Below, piece by piece: positions 46,613 to 57,814 of a stretch of 64,000 nt of DNA. The first letter of the stretch is position 1; every line of letters begins with the position of its first letter. The stretch spans positions 1,302,001-1,366,000 of the forward strand of contig CAWCIW010000001.1 in assembly GCA_963795825.1 (NCBI GenBank). Direction: 5' to 3'. Both the position numbers and the translations under genes were made by a program. This DNA is from BOG-908 sp963795825 (lineage in GTDB: Bacteria; Pseudomonadota; Alphaproteobacteria; Acetobacterales; Acetobacteraceae). Under the pieces are notes generated by a model that did no database searches, was not told where the DNA came from, and saw nothing but the letters and a program-made list of their open reading frames with translations.

Positions 46613-47695
46613 GTGAGCGACGACACGGACGATCTTCTCGACCCCCGCGCAGCCGCCAAGGCAGCGCATCTGCATTACGTGACCGACAGCAAACCGGGCA
46701 TCAGGCGCGAGCCGGCGACCGAAGGTGGCTGGGACTACTTCATGCCGGACGGCAAGAAGATCACCGATGAAGCGGCGATCCAGCGGATACGCAAACTGGC
46801 CATCCCGCCTGCCTATACCGACGTCTGGATCTGTCGCGATCCGAACGGGCATCTGCAGGCGGTGGGGCGCGATGCGCGCGGACGCAAGCAGTATCGCTAT
46901 CATCCCCGCTGGCGGGAAATCCGCGATGAGGCCAAATACGGCAAGATGCTGGTGTTCGGCCGCAAGTTGCCCGACATACGCAAGCGCGTGGAGCATGATC
47001 TCGCCAAGCCGGGGCTGCCGCGCGAGAAGGTGCTGGCCGCACTCGTCAGGCTGCTGGAGCGGACATTGGCCCGTATCGGCAACGAGGAATATGCCAAGAC
47101 GAACAACAGTTTCGGCCTGACCACGTTACGCGAGCGGCACGTCAAGGTGCATGGCAGCGTGGTGGAGCTCGATTTCCGTGCCAAGCACGGCATCCAGCGG
47201 CATATCGAGCTGAAGGACCGCAAGCTCGCGAACATCGTGAAGAAATTGCAGGATATACCTGGGCAGGAGCTGTTTCACTATATCGACCATGAGGGCACCA
47301 GCCACACCGTCGGGTCCGACGATGTGAACAGCTATCTGCACGAGATCACCGGTGAGCATATCACGGCAAAGGATTTCCGCACCTGGGCGGCCACAAACCT
47401 GGCGGCGTTGGCGCTGCGGGAATTCGAGGCTTATGATTCCGCCGCGAAGGCGAAGAAGAACGTGTTGCGGGCGGTGGAGGCGGTGAGCAGCTTACTTGGC
47501 AACACGCCGAGTATTTGCCGGAAGTGCTATATCCATCCGGCGATATTCGATGGGTATCTGGATGGCAGTTTGCTGGAGGGGCTGAAGGCGCGGGCGGATG
47601 CGGTGCTGGACACGCACGAGCTGGGGCTTACGGCGGAGGAGATTGCTGTAACGGCTTTTCTGGATAAGAGGCTGGAGCAGGCTTTGCGGAAATAA
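46613..47695 (+). CDS. type IB DNA topoisomerase
   Basis: 360 aa, the usual size of bacterial (poxvirus-like) topoisomerase IB. It relaxes supercoils through a 3'-phosphotyrosyl intermediate. Motifs: HYVTDSKPGIRREPATEGGW at the N-terminus, IPPAYTDVWICRDPNGHLQA, GRDARGRKQYRYHPRWREIR (catalytic Arg and Lys region), TNNSFGLTTLRERHVKV, KDFRTWAATNLAAL and CRKCYIHPAIFDGYLDG with the tyrosine nucleophile in KCYIHP. GTG at 46613 has AGGA 7 bases upstream. Confidence 0.94.
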   Translation: MSDDTDDLLDPRAAAKAAHLHYVTDSKPGIRREPATEGGWDYFMPDGKKITDEAAIQRIRKLAIPPAYTDVWICRDPNGHLQAVGRDARGRKQYRYHPRWREIRDEAKYGKMLVFGRKLPDIRKRVEHDLAKPGLPREKVLAALVRLLERTLARIGNEEYAKTNNSFGLTTLRERHVKVHGSVVELDFRAKHGIQRHIELKDRKLANIVKKLQDIPGQELFHYIDHEGTSHTVGSDDVNSYLHEITGEHITAKDFRTWAATNLAALALREFEAYDSAAKAKKNVLRAVEAVSSLLGNTPSICRKCYIHPAIFDGYLDGSLLEGLKARADAVLDTHELGLTAEEIAVTAFLDKRLEQALRK

Positions 47696-47820
47696 TCGCG
47701 CTTTGTACAGTGTTTTTCGTGTTCTTGGCCATCAAAGCGTTTCATCACCAAGAATACCAGGAAGTAAGTTGCCAGGCGGCGGGTGTCCTATACCGACCCG
47801 CTTGGGTTTGCTGCATTGGC

Positions 47821-48005
47821 AGCAAGGAAGAAAGGCCTTCTTTTTCGAGAAAAAGAAGCAAAAAGCTTTTGTCCTGACGCCTGCACGAAGGTTTGGCTGC
47901 TACTGCAGCCACATCGAATTGCACTATGAGCGTAGGCTGTGGTGCAGGCGTCGGAGCAAAAGTTTTTTGCTTCTTTTTTGCAAAAAAGAAGGCCTTGCTT
48001 CCTTT
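47821..48005. repeat. two-hairpin intergenic repeat, copy 20
   Basis: Both arms are CTTC-type. The core is closed by GACGCCTGCAC/GTGCAGGCGTC with asymmetric text in the same orientation as copy 1. It lies between convergent gene ends. Confidence 0.9.
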
Positions 48006-49194
48006 CTACATGCCCACCGCAGCACGTGTGATATCCGCGATCGTGCGACACCCGGCCAAACCCATCGTCAAATCCAGTTCCGCAAGCATGTTGCGCAGCA
48101 CGGCATGCACGCCGGCTTGGCCGGCAATCGCCAACCCGTAGATATAAGGCCGGCCGACGAGCACGGCGTTGGCGCCTAACGCGAGCGTTTTGAAGATGTC
48201 CGCGCCGCTGCGTATGCCGCTGTCGAACAATATCGGCATGCGGCCGGCGACGGCGTCCGCGATTTCGGGTAGGGCTTGCAGGGCGCCGATCGCGCCGTCC
48301 ACCTGGCGGCCGCCATGGTTGCTGACGATGATGCCGTCCATCCCGTGATCGATGGCGAGGCGGGCATCGTCGGGGTGGGTGATGCCTTTCAGCAGGATCG
48401 GCAGAGTGGTGTGCTGACGCAAAAAGGCGAGGCGGTCCCAGGTGATTGTCGGATTCGAGTAGGTGGACATGAAGAGCAGGCTGGCGGCGTGCGGGTCGTT
48501 TCGTTTGTCGCCGAGCATGGCCTGGAACACGGGATCGGAGGTGTATTGTGCGATGCCGCGCGCTTCGAGGAAGGGCAGGTAGGCGAGATCCAGGTCGCGG
48601 GTGCGCCAGCCGAGCAGGGCGGTATCGAGGGTGACGACGATCGCGGTGCAGCCGGCGGCTTCGGCGCGGCGGACCAGGCTGGCCACCAGTTCGTGGGATT
48701 TGCCCCAATAGAGCTGGAACCAGCGTTGCCCGTCGCCGCTGGCGGCTGCGATGGCTTCCATCGGAATGGCTCGCCTGGTTGGAGATGATCATCGGCACGC
48801 CGAGTTCGGCGCAGGCGCGCGCGGTGGCCAGGTCCGCCTCCTTGTGGGCGAGTTCCTGTACGCCGATCGGCGCTGCCAGGATGGGGGTTTGTAGGGTGCG
48901 GCCGAGCAGGGTGGTCGTGAGGTCGCGCTGGCCCATGTCGCGCAACATGCGCGGGCGTATCTGGACTTTGTCGAATGCGGCGAGGTTGGCTTGCATCGTG
49001 GTTTCGCGTCCGGCGCCGCCGGCGATGTAGGCGTACGCTTCGGGCGAGAGGGCGGCTTCGGCGCGGGCTTCCAGTTCGTCCTGGCGGGCGGGGATGGTTT
49101 GTTTTTGCTGGTGAAGCATGCCGCCGAGATAGATTTCGCCTTGGCGGGTGGTGCCTGGGGCGGCGGCGAGGCGGGCGTCCGGGGAATCTGTCAT
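48006..49194 (-). pseudogene. FMN-dependent alpha-hydroxy-acid oxidase (lactate 2-monooxygenase type), single frameshift
   Basis: Removing one base near 48768 gives 395 residues, the normal length. The flavoenzyme oxidises L-2-hydroxy acids such as lactate. Motifs: YAYIAGGAGRETTMQANLAA, LQTPILAAPIGVQELAHKEA, IPMEAIAAASGDGQRWFQLY after the break, VVTLDTALLGWRTRDLDLAY, and IIVSNHGGRQVDGAIGALQA with the catalytic His. The QELAHKEAD text is closer to lactate 2-monooxygenases than to LldD dehydrogenases. ATG at 49194 has AAAGGGA upstream and lies 58 bases from the divergent mmcB gene. Confidence 0.87.
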
Positions 49195-49252
49195 CTGGGC
49201 GCGGTCCCTTTCTGTTCTTTTCTGGCGAGGGTTCGTGGTGTAAAGCTTTGGC

Positions 49253-49708
49253 ATGGAAATGGGTTTGCCGGAACGCTCTGCCGCTGTTCGCCGTGCGGCG
49301 GCGCGGCTGTGCCGGGCGCTGGGGTGGGCGCCGTTGCATGAGGTGAGCCTGCCGAACGGGCGTCGGGCGGATATATTGGCGTTGCGGCGGGACGGGGATT
49401 TCGCGTGCATCGAGGTGAAGTCAGGCGCTGCGGATTATCTGAGCGACGGGAAGTGGTGGGAGTACCGGGCGTTTTCGGATGCGTTGTATTTCGCGGTGGA
49501 CGCGGATTTCCCGCTTGCTCTGCTGCCCGAGGACGTTGGTTTGATCGTGACCGCGGGCGATGAGGCGGTGGTTTTGCGCGAGGCGCCGGCGCATCGGATG
49601 GCGCCGGCGCGTCGGCGTGCTTTGACGCACCGGTTTGCGGCTTTGGCGGCGTGTCGGTTGGAGGGGATGATCGATCCGGTGGACCGGTTTGCCTTGAGTT
49701 GCGAGTGA
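49253..49708 (+). CDS. mmcB: MmcB family DNA repair protein
   Basis: 151 aa, normal length. The family has a small restriction-nuclease-like core: GRRADILALRRDGDFACIEV, KSGAADYLSDGKWWEYRAFS and DALYFAVDADFPLALLPED. The D-x(9-13)-E-x-K pattern (ADILAL, then CIEVKS) is intact. In Caulobacter MmcB acts in DNA repair, linked to the ImuBC mutasome response. Related to the SOS response by literature, not by a site I can see here. Divergent from the lactate-oxidase-like gene. Confidence 0.9.
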   Translation: MEMGLPERSAAVRRAAARLCRALGWAPLHEVSLPNGRRADILALRRDGDFACIEVKSGAADYLSDGKWWEYRAFSDALYFAVDADFPLALLPEDVGLIVTAGDEAVVLREAPAHRMAPARRRALTHRFAALAACRLEGMIDPVDRFALSCE

Positions 49709-49802
49709 GGGTTGGTGCGACAGTGCACCGTTGCTAATAATATGCAGAAATCACCGATGGATTTCGCTGGGGACGTTCAGCTTGTTCCGTTCTGCATCAA
49801 GA

Positions 49803-49833
49803 GCGTCGCTTCGCAAGGGCTCGCAATGACGAG
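49803..49833. repeat. short dispersed repeat of the CGTCATTGCGAG type
   Basis: On the complementary strand it reads TCGTCATTGCGAGCCC then TTGCGAAGCGACGC. This resembles a short palindromic repeat seen in several unrelated bacterial genomes. Only one copy is in the window, in a 227-base gene-free stretch after mmcB that is also less GC-rich. Confidence 0.5.
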
Positions 49834-49935
49834 ATGGAGGAATACGCCAGCGCAGCTACGATCACTGCGCGGCCGCTTCACTCGTAGATGATAGCAGCGC
49901 CTTTTGCCAACCCAGGTTGAGATTGACGCGTCCAA

Positions 49936-50119
49936 GGCAGGCAAGAAAGCAGTCCTTTTTCGAGAAAAAGGACCAAAAAGCTTTTGCTCCGACGCCTGCA
50001 CTAAAACCTACGCTCGTATTGCAAGTCGCTGTGGCTGCAGAAGTAGCCAAATGCGCGTCCAGGCGTCACAGTAAAAGCTTTTTGCTTCTTTTTCTCGAAA
50101 AAGAAGGCCTTGCTTTCTT
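49936..50119. repeat. two-hairpin intergenic repeat, copy 21
   Basis: Left arm GGTCC-type, right arm CTTC-type. The core has GACGCCTGCAC and an imperfect GTCCAGGCGTC, with asymmetric text in the reverse orientation relative to copy 1. It lies between convergent gene ends (mmcB and mutS). Confidence 0.9.
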
Positions 50120-52731
50120 ACTCCTCCGCCAGCCCCTTCAACTCATAAACCAACGCCAAAGCCTCGCGCGCCGAAAGCTTGTCCGGATCCACCCCCGCCA
50201 GCCGCCCCCGCAACCCATCAACCGCCGCCTCCCCCGGCATCGACGCGAATAACGGCAAATCCGAAATAACCGGCGCCCGCCCGCGCTCCAGCGCCGCTAG
50301 CAACACCCCGGCCCGCCGCACAACCCCCGCCGGAATGCCCGCCAGCTGTGCCACATGCACGCCCCAGCTACGCCCGCCGGCGCCCTCGGCCACCTCGTGC
50401 AGAAAAACCACCGTGCCGCGCCACTCGCGCACCCGCATCATATGCGGCCGCAACCGCGGCAGCGTCTCCGTCAGCCGCGCCAGCTCGTGAAAATGGGTGG
50501 CGAAGATCGTGCGGCAGCGCGTCTGGCTGTGCAGCGCCTCGAGCACCGCCCAGGCGATCGCCAGCCCGTCGAGCGTGGCCGTGCCGCGGCCGATCTCGTC
50601 GACGATCACCAGGCTGCGCGGGCCGGCCTGGTGCAGGATCGCGGCAGTCTCGATCATCTCCACCATGAAGGTGGAGCGCCCGCGGGCGAGCTCGTCGGCT
50701 GCCCCCACGCGGCTGAACAGGCGGTCGATGATACCGATGCGCGCGCTGGCGGCCGGCACCGGCGCGCCGGACTGCGCGAGGATGGCGATCAGCGCGTTCT
50801 GCCGCAGATAGGTCGATTTGCCTGCCATGTTCGGGCCGGTGAGCAGCAGCAGGCGGCGCTCCGGCGAGAGGTCGCAATCGTTGGGGATGAACGCCGCATG
50901 GCCCGGCGCCGCGCCGTGCGAAGCCTGCGTGTCGCCGGCGGCCACGCCCGGCGCGCCACGCGCGAGCGCGCCTTCCACCACCGGGTGGCGGCCGCCCACG
51001 ATACAGAACGCGTCGTCCTCGGTGATCGCCGGCCTGCACCAGTCGCCGCCCTCTGCCAGGCGCGCGTGCGACTGCAGAACGTCGAGCGTGGCCAGTGCGG
51101 CCGCCGCCGCCGCGATCGCGTCGGCGCAGGCCAGCGTGGCCGCCACCAGCTCGGCGAACACCAAACGCTCGCGCGCCTCGGCGCGGCCGGCCGCCTCGGT
51201 GATCCGGCGGTCCAGATCCGACAGTTCCGGCAAGCGTGAAGCGCGCCCCGTTCGCCATGCCCTGGCGCAGCGTGAGCTCCGGATGCGCGCGCAAGGCCTC
51301 CACCGCCGCGGTGGGCGCTTCCAGCACATAGCCGAGCTGGGCGTGGTGCCTGATCTTGAGCGACGCCACGCCGAAGCGTTGCGCATAGTCGAGCTGGCGG
51401 GCGCCCACCACGCGTCGGCTGTCGTCGCGCAGGGTGCGTTCGGCGTCGAGCTCGGCGTCGAAGCCGGGTGCGATCGCGCCGCCGGCCTCCAGGCGTACAG
51501 GCGGCGGGTCGGCCAACGCGCGAATCAGCAGGGTGTGCAGCTCGGGTGCGGCCGCCAGCGCGTCGCGGGCGGCGACCAGGATCGGCGGCGCCGGCCCGTC
51601 GAGTGCGGCGGCGCAGGCGGCGGCGGTGGCGAGCCCCAGGCGGATCGCCGCCAGGTCGCGCGGGGCGCCGCGGTTCAGCGAGAGGCGGCCCAGCGCGCGG
51701 GCGATATCCGGCGTGCCGCGCAGCGCGGCGCGCAAGGCGGCCAGGCAGGCGGGTGCGGCGATGAGGAAGGTCCAGCCGTCCTGGCGGGCGGCGATCGCGG
51801 CGGGGTCGGTCAGCGGGGCGGCGGTCCAGGCGGCCAGCGCGCGCGCGCCCGGGGCGGAGAGGGTGCGGGTGATGCTGGCCACCAGAGTGAGGGCCACGCT
51901 GCCGTCGCGCGCGCGCAGGAGCTCCAGGCTGGCGCGCGTGGCGGCGTCCATCTCGAGCTGGTTGGACTGGCCGGCCGATACCGGGCGGGAGAGGCGGGGC
52001 AGCCGGCCGGCCTGGGTGAGGCGGATGTAGTCGAGGGCCAGCGCGCCGGCGGTGGCTTCGGCGTCCGAAAACGTGCCGAACGCGTCCAGGCTGGCGGCAT
52101 CGAATGCCTGGGCCAGGCGGGTGCGGGCCGGGCCGGCGGCGGGTTGGGCCGGGCCAGGTGCGCGCCTGGCAGCGTGGTCGGCCAGGGCGATCGTGTCCGG
52201 TGCCAGGATCTCGGCAGGGTCCAGGCGGCCGAGCAGGGCCGGCAGGCCGGCTGCGGTGAGTGCCGTGGTCTCGAACAGGCCGGTAGATACGTCCAGCCAG
52301 GCCGCGCCGATCGTCTCGCCGTGTTGGGTGAGGGCCAGCAGCAGGTTGGGGCGGGTGGCGTCCAGCAGCGAATCTTCGGTCAGCGTGCCAGGCGTGATCA
52401 GGCGGACGATGGCGCGGCGGAGCGGGCCCTTGCCGGCGCGCGCGCTGGCGGCCTCCATCTGCTCGGCCACGGCCACGCGGAAGCCGCGGCGTATCAGCCG
52501 CGCGAGGTAGATGTCCGAGGTGGCGACGGGCACGCCGCACATAGGGATCGGCTGGCCCGCATGTTCGCCGCGCTGGGTCAGCGCGATGTCGAGTGCGGCG
52601 GCGGCCGCGGCGGCATCGTCGAAGAACATCTCGAAGAAATCGCCCATGCGGAAGAACAGCAGGGCGTCGGGGTGTTCGGCTTTCAGCGCGAACCACTGCG
52701 CGATGGCGGGCGAGGGGGCGTCGGATTTCAT
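50118..52731 (-). pseudogene. mutS: DNA mismatch repair protein MutS, single frameshift
   Basis: With one base removed near 51234 the frame gives 870 residues, exactly in register to the stop. The mismatch-binding domain has FFRMGDFFEMFFDDAA (the Phe-x-Glu wedge). MCGVPVATSDIYLARLIRRG is the connector, and QSNQLEMDAATRASLELL the core. The break lies at RFT-LPELSDLDRRI in the clamp region. The ATPase has LLLTGPNMAGKSTYLRQNAL (Walker A), STFMVEMIETAAIL, LVIVDEIGRGTATLDGLAIA and TIFATHFHEL. If real, the mutation would remove the ATPase and make the strain a mutator. ATG at 52731 is chosen; 52764 is an alternative. It is divergent from maeB. Confidence 0.93.
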
Positions 52732-52830
52732 CGTTCGGGTGCGTGCGAGGGGCGGGTGGCGCATAGGGGTAGCCTTGCCTTCTTCGCGCCCCCGCTGACA
52801 AGGTCGCCGCAAGGTTCAGGAGACGGGTCC

Positions 52831-55101
<2,271 letters not shown>

Positions 55102-55116
55102 TGAACTCAAAGGAGG

Positions 55117-55297
55117 CGAGAAAGTAGTCCTTTTTCGAGAAAAAGGACCAAAAAGCTTTTGCTCCGACGCCTGCACTACATGCTGGGTGTCACTGCAACC
55201 GTATCGACTGGCACAACGGTCGCAAGTTGCGGGGCAAGCATTCGAGCAAAAGTTTTTTAGTTCTTTTTCTCAAAGAAGGACTGCTTTCTTGCTTGCC
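55117..55297. repeat. two-hairpin intergenic repeat, copy 22
   Basis: GGTCC-type left arm. The right arm is imperfect (TAGTTCTTTTTCTCAAAGAAGGAC). Core GACGCCTGCAC with a decayed mirror, orientation as copy 1. It follows maeB and faces the 3' end of the small gene at 55363-55503. Confidence 0.85.
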
Positions 55298-55362
55298 TGG
55301 ATGCGTCGACCTTTTTCGGGCTTGGTATAAGCGTCTGCCTGATTTTCGCTTTTCGTCCGCTG

Positions 55363-55503
55363 TCAGCAGCGCGGGTGGCCGTGCGTCACCAGCTCGTGCA
55401 CGCGCGGTATCAGCAGCAACCCGAAGGCGACCGCGAACGTCACGAGCGCACCCACGCCGGTCAAGGGATGGGCAACCAGCCAGCCGAGTATGACATCGAT
55501 CAT
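55363..55503 (-). CDS. 46-residue single-pass membrane peptide
   Basis: A short gene with a strong ribosome-binding site: GGAAAGGG lies 6 bases before the ATG at 55503. The product begins MIDVILGWLVAHPLTG, has one hydrophobic helix (GALVTFAVAFGLLLI) and ends with RVHELVTHGHPRC, a His- and Cys-rich tail. The family is unknown. It is flanked by two repeat copies with about 110 bases of gene-free DNA upstream. Confidence 0.5.
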   Translation of the reverse strand: MIDVILGWLVAHPLTGVGALVTFAVAFGLLLIPRVHELVTHGHPRC

Positions 55504-55615
55504 TGCAAACCCTTTCCTGCCTGTATCTGGCCGGTAAGCCTATGAGTCCGTGCGCCATGTGTCACGAATATTATGTGCTGCAACGCAATGAAGCCGGCTT
55601 ATTATCCCGCAGGAC

Positions 55616-55793
55616 AGCAAGGCCTTCTCTTTCGAGAAGAAGAAGCAAAAAGCTTTTGCTCCGACGCCTGCACGTTCGCCTGCGCTGGTTCTGCAACCCT
55701 CGCGCTCGCAGAAGCTGCGCATCCCTTCATGCAGGCGGGGAGATAAAAGTTTTTTGGTCCTTTTTTTCAAAAAAGGACTGCTTTCTTGCTTTC
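55616..55793. repeat. two-hairpin intergenic repeat, copy 23
   Basis: Left arm CTTC-type with changes (CTTCTCTTTCGAGAAGAAG), right arm GGTCC-type. Core GACGCCTGCAC and ATGCAGGCGGG; its centre differs from the other copies. It stands 3' of the LpxL-type gene. Confidence 0.83.
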
Positions 55794-55816
55794 GTTACCA
55801 AGGCCGCTCGACCCTA

Positions 55817-56701
55817 CTACTGGTGCGGCTTCTTCCACCGCCGGTGCAGCCACAACCAGCTCGACGGATCGGCCCGTATCCAGCGCTCCAGCACGTCGTT
55901 CATCTGCTGCGTGAGCGCGGCCGTATCGGCGCGGCGGTCGCCGCTGTCGGGCAGGACCAGAGGCGGCTCGACCACCAGGCGCAGCCGGGCCGGGCCGATC
56001 CGGTCGGCGCGCGCGGGCACCAGCGGACACCGGAAATGCAGCGCGAACATGGCGGCGGCCGGCGCGGTCATCGCCGGCCGGCCGAAGAAGCGGGCCTCCA
56101 GCCCCTCGTTGAGTTTCTGGTCCACCAGCATGGCCAGGCAGCCGCCGCCGCGCAGATGGCCCATCGCCTGGCGCGCCCCCGCGGCGCCCTTGGCGAACAG
56201 CTTGAGCCGATGTCCCGCGGCGGCCTCGCGCAGGCCGGTGATCATGCGGTCGATGCGCGGGTTCTGCGCGGCACGGTAGAAGCTGGCGACCGGCAGGCCA
56301 TACTGGCCGGCGGCGCGGGGTAATATCTCCCAGTTGCCGATATGGCCGGAGAAGAAGATCACCGGGCCGCCGCCCGCCACCAGCGCCGCGAGTATGTCCT
56401 CGCCGGATACCTCCCAGCCGGGCCCGTCCGGCGTGTTCTGCTTCAGGGCGCCGACATGGGGGAGTTCGCCTGCGGTGCGGCCGAGCTGTTCCCAGGCGCC
56501 GCGCACGATCTGCCGGCGCGCGGCCGCGTCCAGTTCGGGCAACGCTGCGGCCAGGTTGGCGTGCGCCACGCGCGATACCGGGAGCCTTGGGCCTATCAGG
56601 GCTGCCAGGGTGCCCGCGATGTTCGAAGCGGCTTGCGGGCTCAGGGCGCCGAGGGTTTTGATCAGGGTTGCCACGAGGGCGGCTTCGGCTTCGGGGATCA
56701 T
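55817..56701 (-). CDS. LpxL/HtrB-type lipid A acyltransferase
   Basis: 294 aa. Motifs of the lysophospholipid-acyltransferase fold used for lipid A: FFSGHIGNWEILPRAAGQYG (the HxxxxE-type catalytic pair), FYRAAQNPRIDRMI, KGAAGARQAMGHLRGGGCLA, LVDQKLNEGLEARFFGRPAM and a C-terminal WLWLHRRWKKP, all typical of LpxL/LpxM. It adds secondary acyl chains to Kdo-lipid IVA, which agrees with the upstream Kdo and lipid A genes on the same strand. ATG at 56701 is used; GTG at 56707 is an alternative. Confidence 0.87.
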   Translation of the reverse strand: MIPEAEAALVATLIKTLGALSPQAASNIAGTLAALIGPRLPVSRVAHANLAAALPELDAAARRQIVRGAWEQLGRTAGELPHVGALKQNTPDGPGWEVSGEDILAALVAGGGPVIFFSGHIGNWEILPRAAGQYGLPVASFYRAAQNPRIDRMITGLREAAAGHRLKLFAKGAAGARQAMGHLRGGGCLAMLVDQKLNEGLEARFFGRPAMTAPAAAMFALHFRCPLVPARADRIGPARLRLVVEPPLVLPDSGDRRADTAALTQQMNDVLERWIRADPSSWLWLHRRWKKPHQ

Positions 56702-56708
56702 GTGCACG

Positions 56709-56846
56709 GCAAGAAAGAAAGGCCTTCTTTTCTGAAGAAAAGAAGCAAAAGACTTTTGGTCCCTGTCGGGGAGCGCTGAAACATTCGCCGACAGGGAGCG
56801 AAAGCTTTTTGCTTCTTTTTCTCGAAAAAGAAGGCCTTGCCTTGCC
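56709..56846. repeat. two-hairpin intergenic repeat, copy 24
   Basis: Left hairpin CTTCTTTTCTGAAGAAAAG, core CCCTGTCGGGGAGC and GCCGACAGGGAGC, right hairpin CTTC-type. It separates lpxK from the LpxL-type gene in an otherwise continuous lipid A gene series. Confidence 0.88.
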
Positions 56847-57809
56847 TCAAATCACACCCGCCAAAGCCGCCGCATCGTCCCACACCAGCCCCACCCCCAC
56901 ACTCGAAATCCCGAACCTGTCGGACGCCGGAAGACGCACGAAATCCTTCGGCGTCGTCACCAGCGTAGCCCCCAGCCTGGCGGCCTCAGCGCGCAGCCCG
57001 GCCAGTTCGCCGGCGCCGTATCGGTGATGGTCCGCGAAGGGCCGCCGCCCGGCCACGTCCAGGCCGGCATCGCTTAGCATATCGAAGAACTTGGCCGGCC
57101 GGCCGATCCCCGCAAAGGCGAGCACCCGGCGACCGGCCAGGGCGACCGCCTCGGGGCCCGGCGCCAGGCGGGCGCGCAGGACGGGCAGGCTGTGGGGCAG
57201 GTGGTCCAGCGCTCCGGTCAGGTCGTCGCCGATCAGGATGGCGGCGCGGCAGCGGGCGGCGGCCGCCGCGATGGGTTCGCGCAGCGGGCCGGCCGGCAGC
57301 ACGCGGGCGTTGCCGAACCCGGCCGCGCCGTCGATCACCAGCAGGCCGCAATCCTTGGCCAGCGTCGGGTTCTGCAGGCCGTCATCGAGGATCAGCATCT
57401 CGGCGCCGGCTTGCACGGCGCATCTGGCGGCGGCGGCGCGGTCCGCGCCTACCCAGGTCGGCGCGCAGGCGGCGAGCAGGAGCGCTTCGTCGCCGACCTG
57501 GCGCGCATCGTGGCGCGCGGGATCGACGCGCAACGGGCCGCGCGCGGTGCCGCCATGGCCGCGGGTGAGGAGATGAACCTGCTTGCCCTGCGCCTGCAGG
57601 CGGGCCGCGAGGTCCAGCACCAGGGTGGTCTTGCCGGCGCCGCCCACGCCCGGGTTGCCGCAGCAGATGACGCGGACGGGCGCGCGCCAGCCGGGCCGGG
57701 CAACACGCCGCGCGGTGATCCGGGCGACGAGCCAGCTTGCAGGCCCGAGCAGGGCGGGGATCACCTGGCGCGTATCGTGGCGCCAGAAGGCGGGCGGGGG
57801 GAGCGCCAT
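56847..57809 (-). CDS. lpxK: tetraacyldisaccharide 4'-kinase
   Basis: 320 aa, normal length. It phosphorylates the 4' position of the lipid A disaccharide. Motifs: N-terminal membrane-associated helix PAFWRHDTRQVIPALLG, Walker A region CCGNPGVGGAGKTTLVLDLA, LLTRGHGGTARG, VGDEALLLA, LILDDGLQNPTLAKD (DDGxQN) and LAFAGIGRPAKFFDML. ATG at 57809 follows the waaA stop by 5 bases, so the two are co-translated. Confidence 0.94.
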   Translation of the reverse strand: MALPPPAFWRHDTRQVIPALLGPASWLVARITARRVARPGWRAPVRVICCGNPGVGGAGKTTLVLDLAARLQAQGKQVHLLTRGHGGTARGPLRVDPARHDARQVGDEALLLAACAPTWVGADRAAAARCAVQAGAEMLILDDGLQNPTLAKDCGLLVIDGAAGFGNARVLPAGPLREPIAAAAARCRAAILIGDDLTGALDHLPHSLPVLRARLAPGPEAVALAGRRVLAFAGIGRPAKFFDMLSDAGLDVAGRRPFADHHRYGAGELAGLRAEAARLGATLVTTPKDFVRLPASDRFGISSVGVGLVWDDAAALAGVI

Positions 57810-57814
57810 GCGGC

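Noticed and set aside
50818..52830. Long plus-strand extension upstream of maeB
   Set aside because: It is antisense to mutS; maeB has a good ribosome-binding site and family start at 52831.
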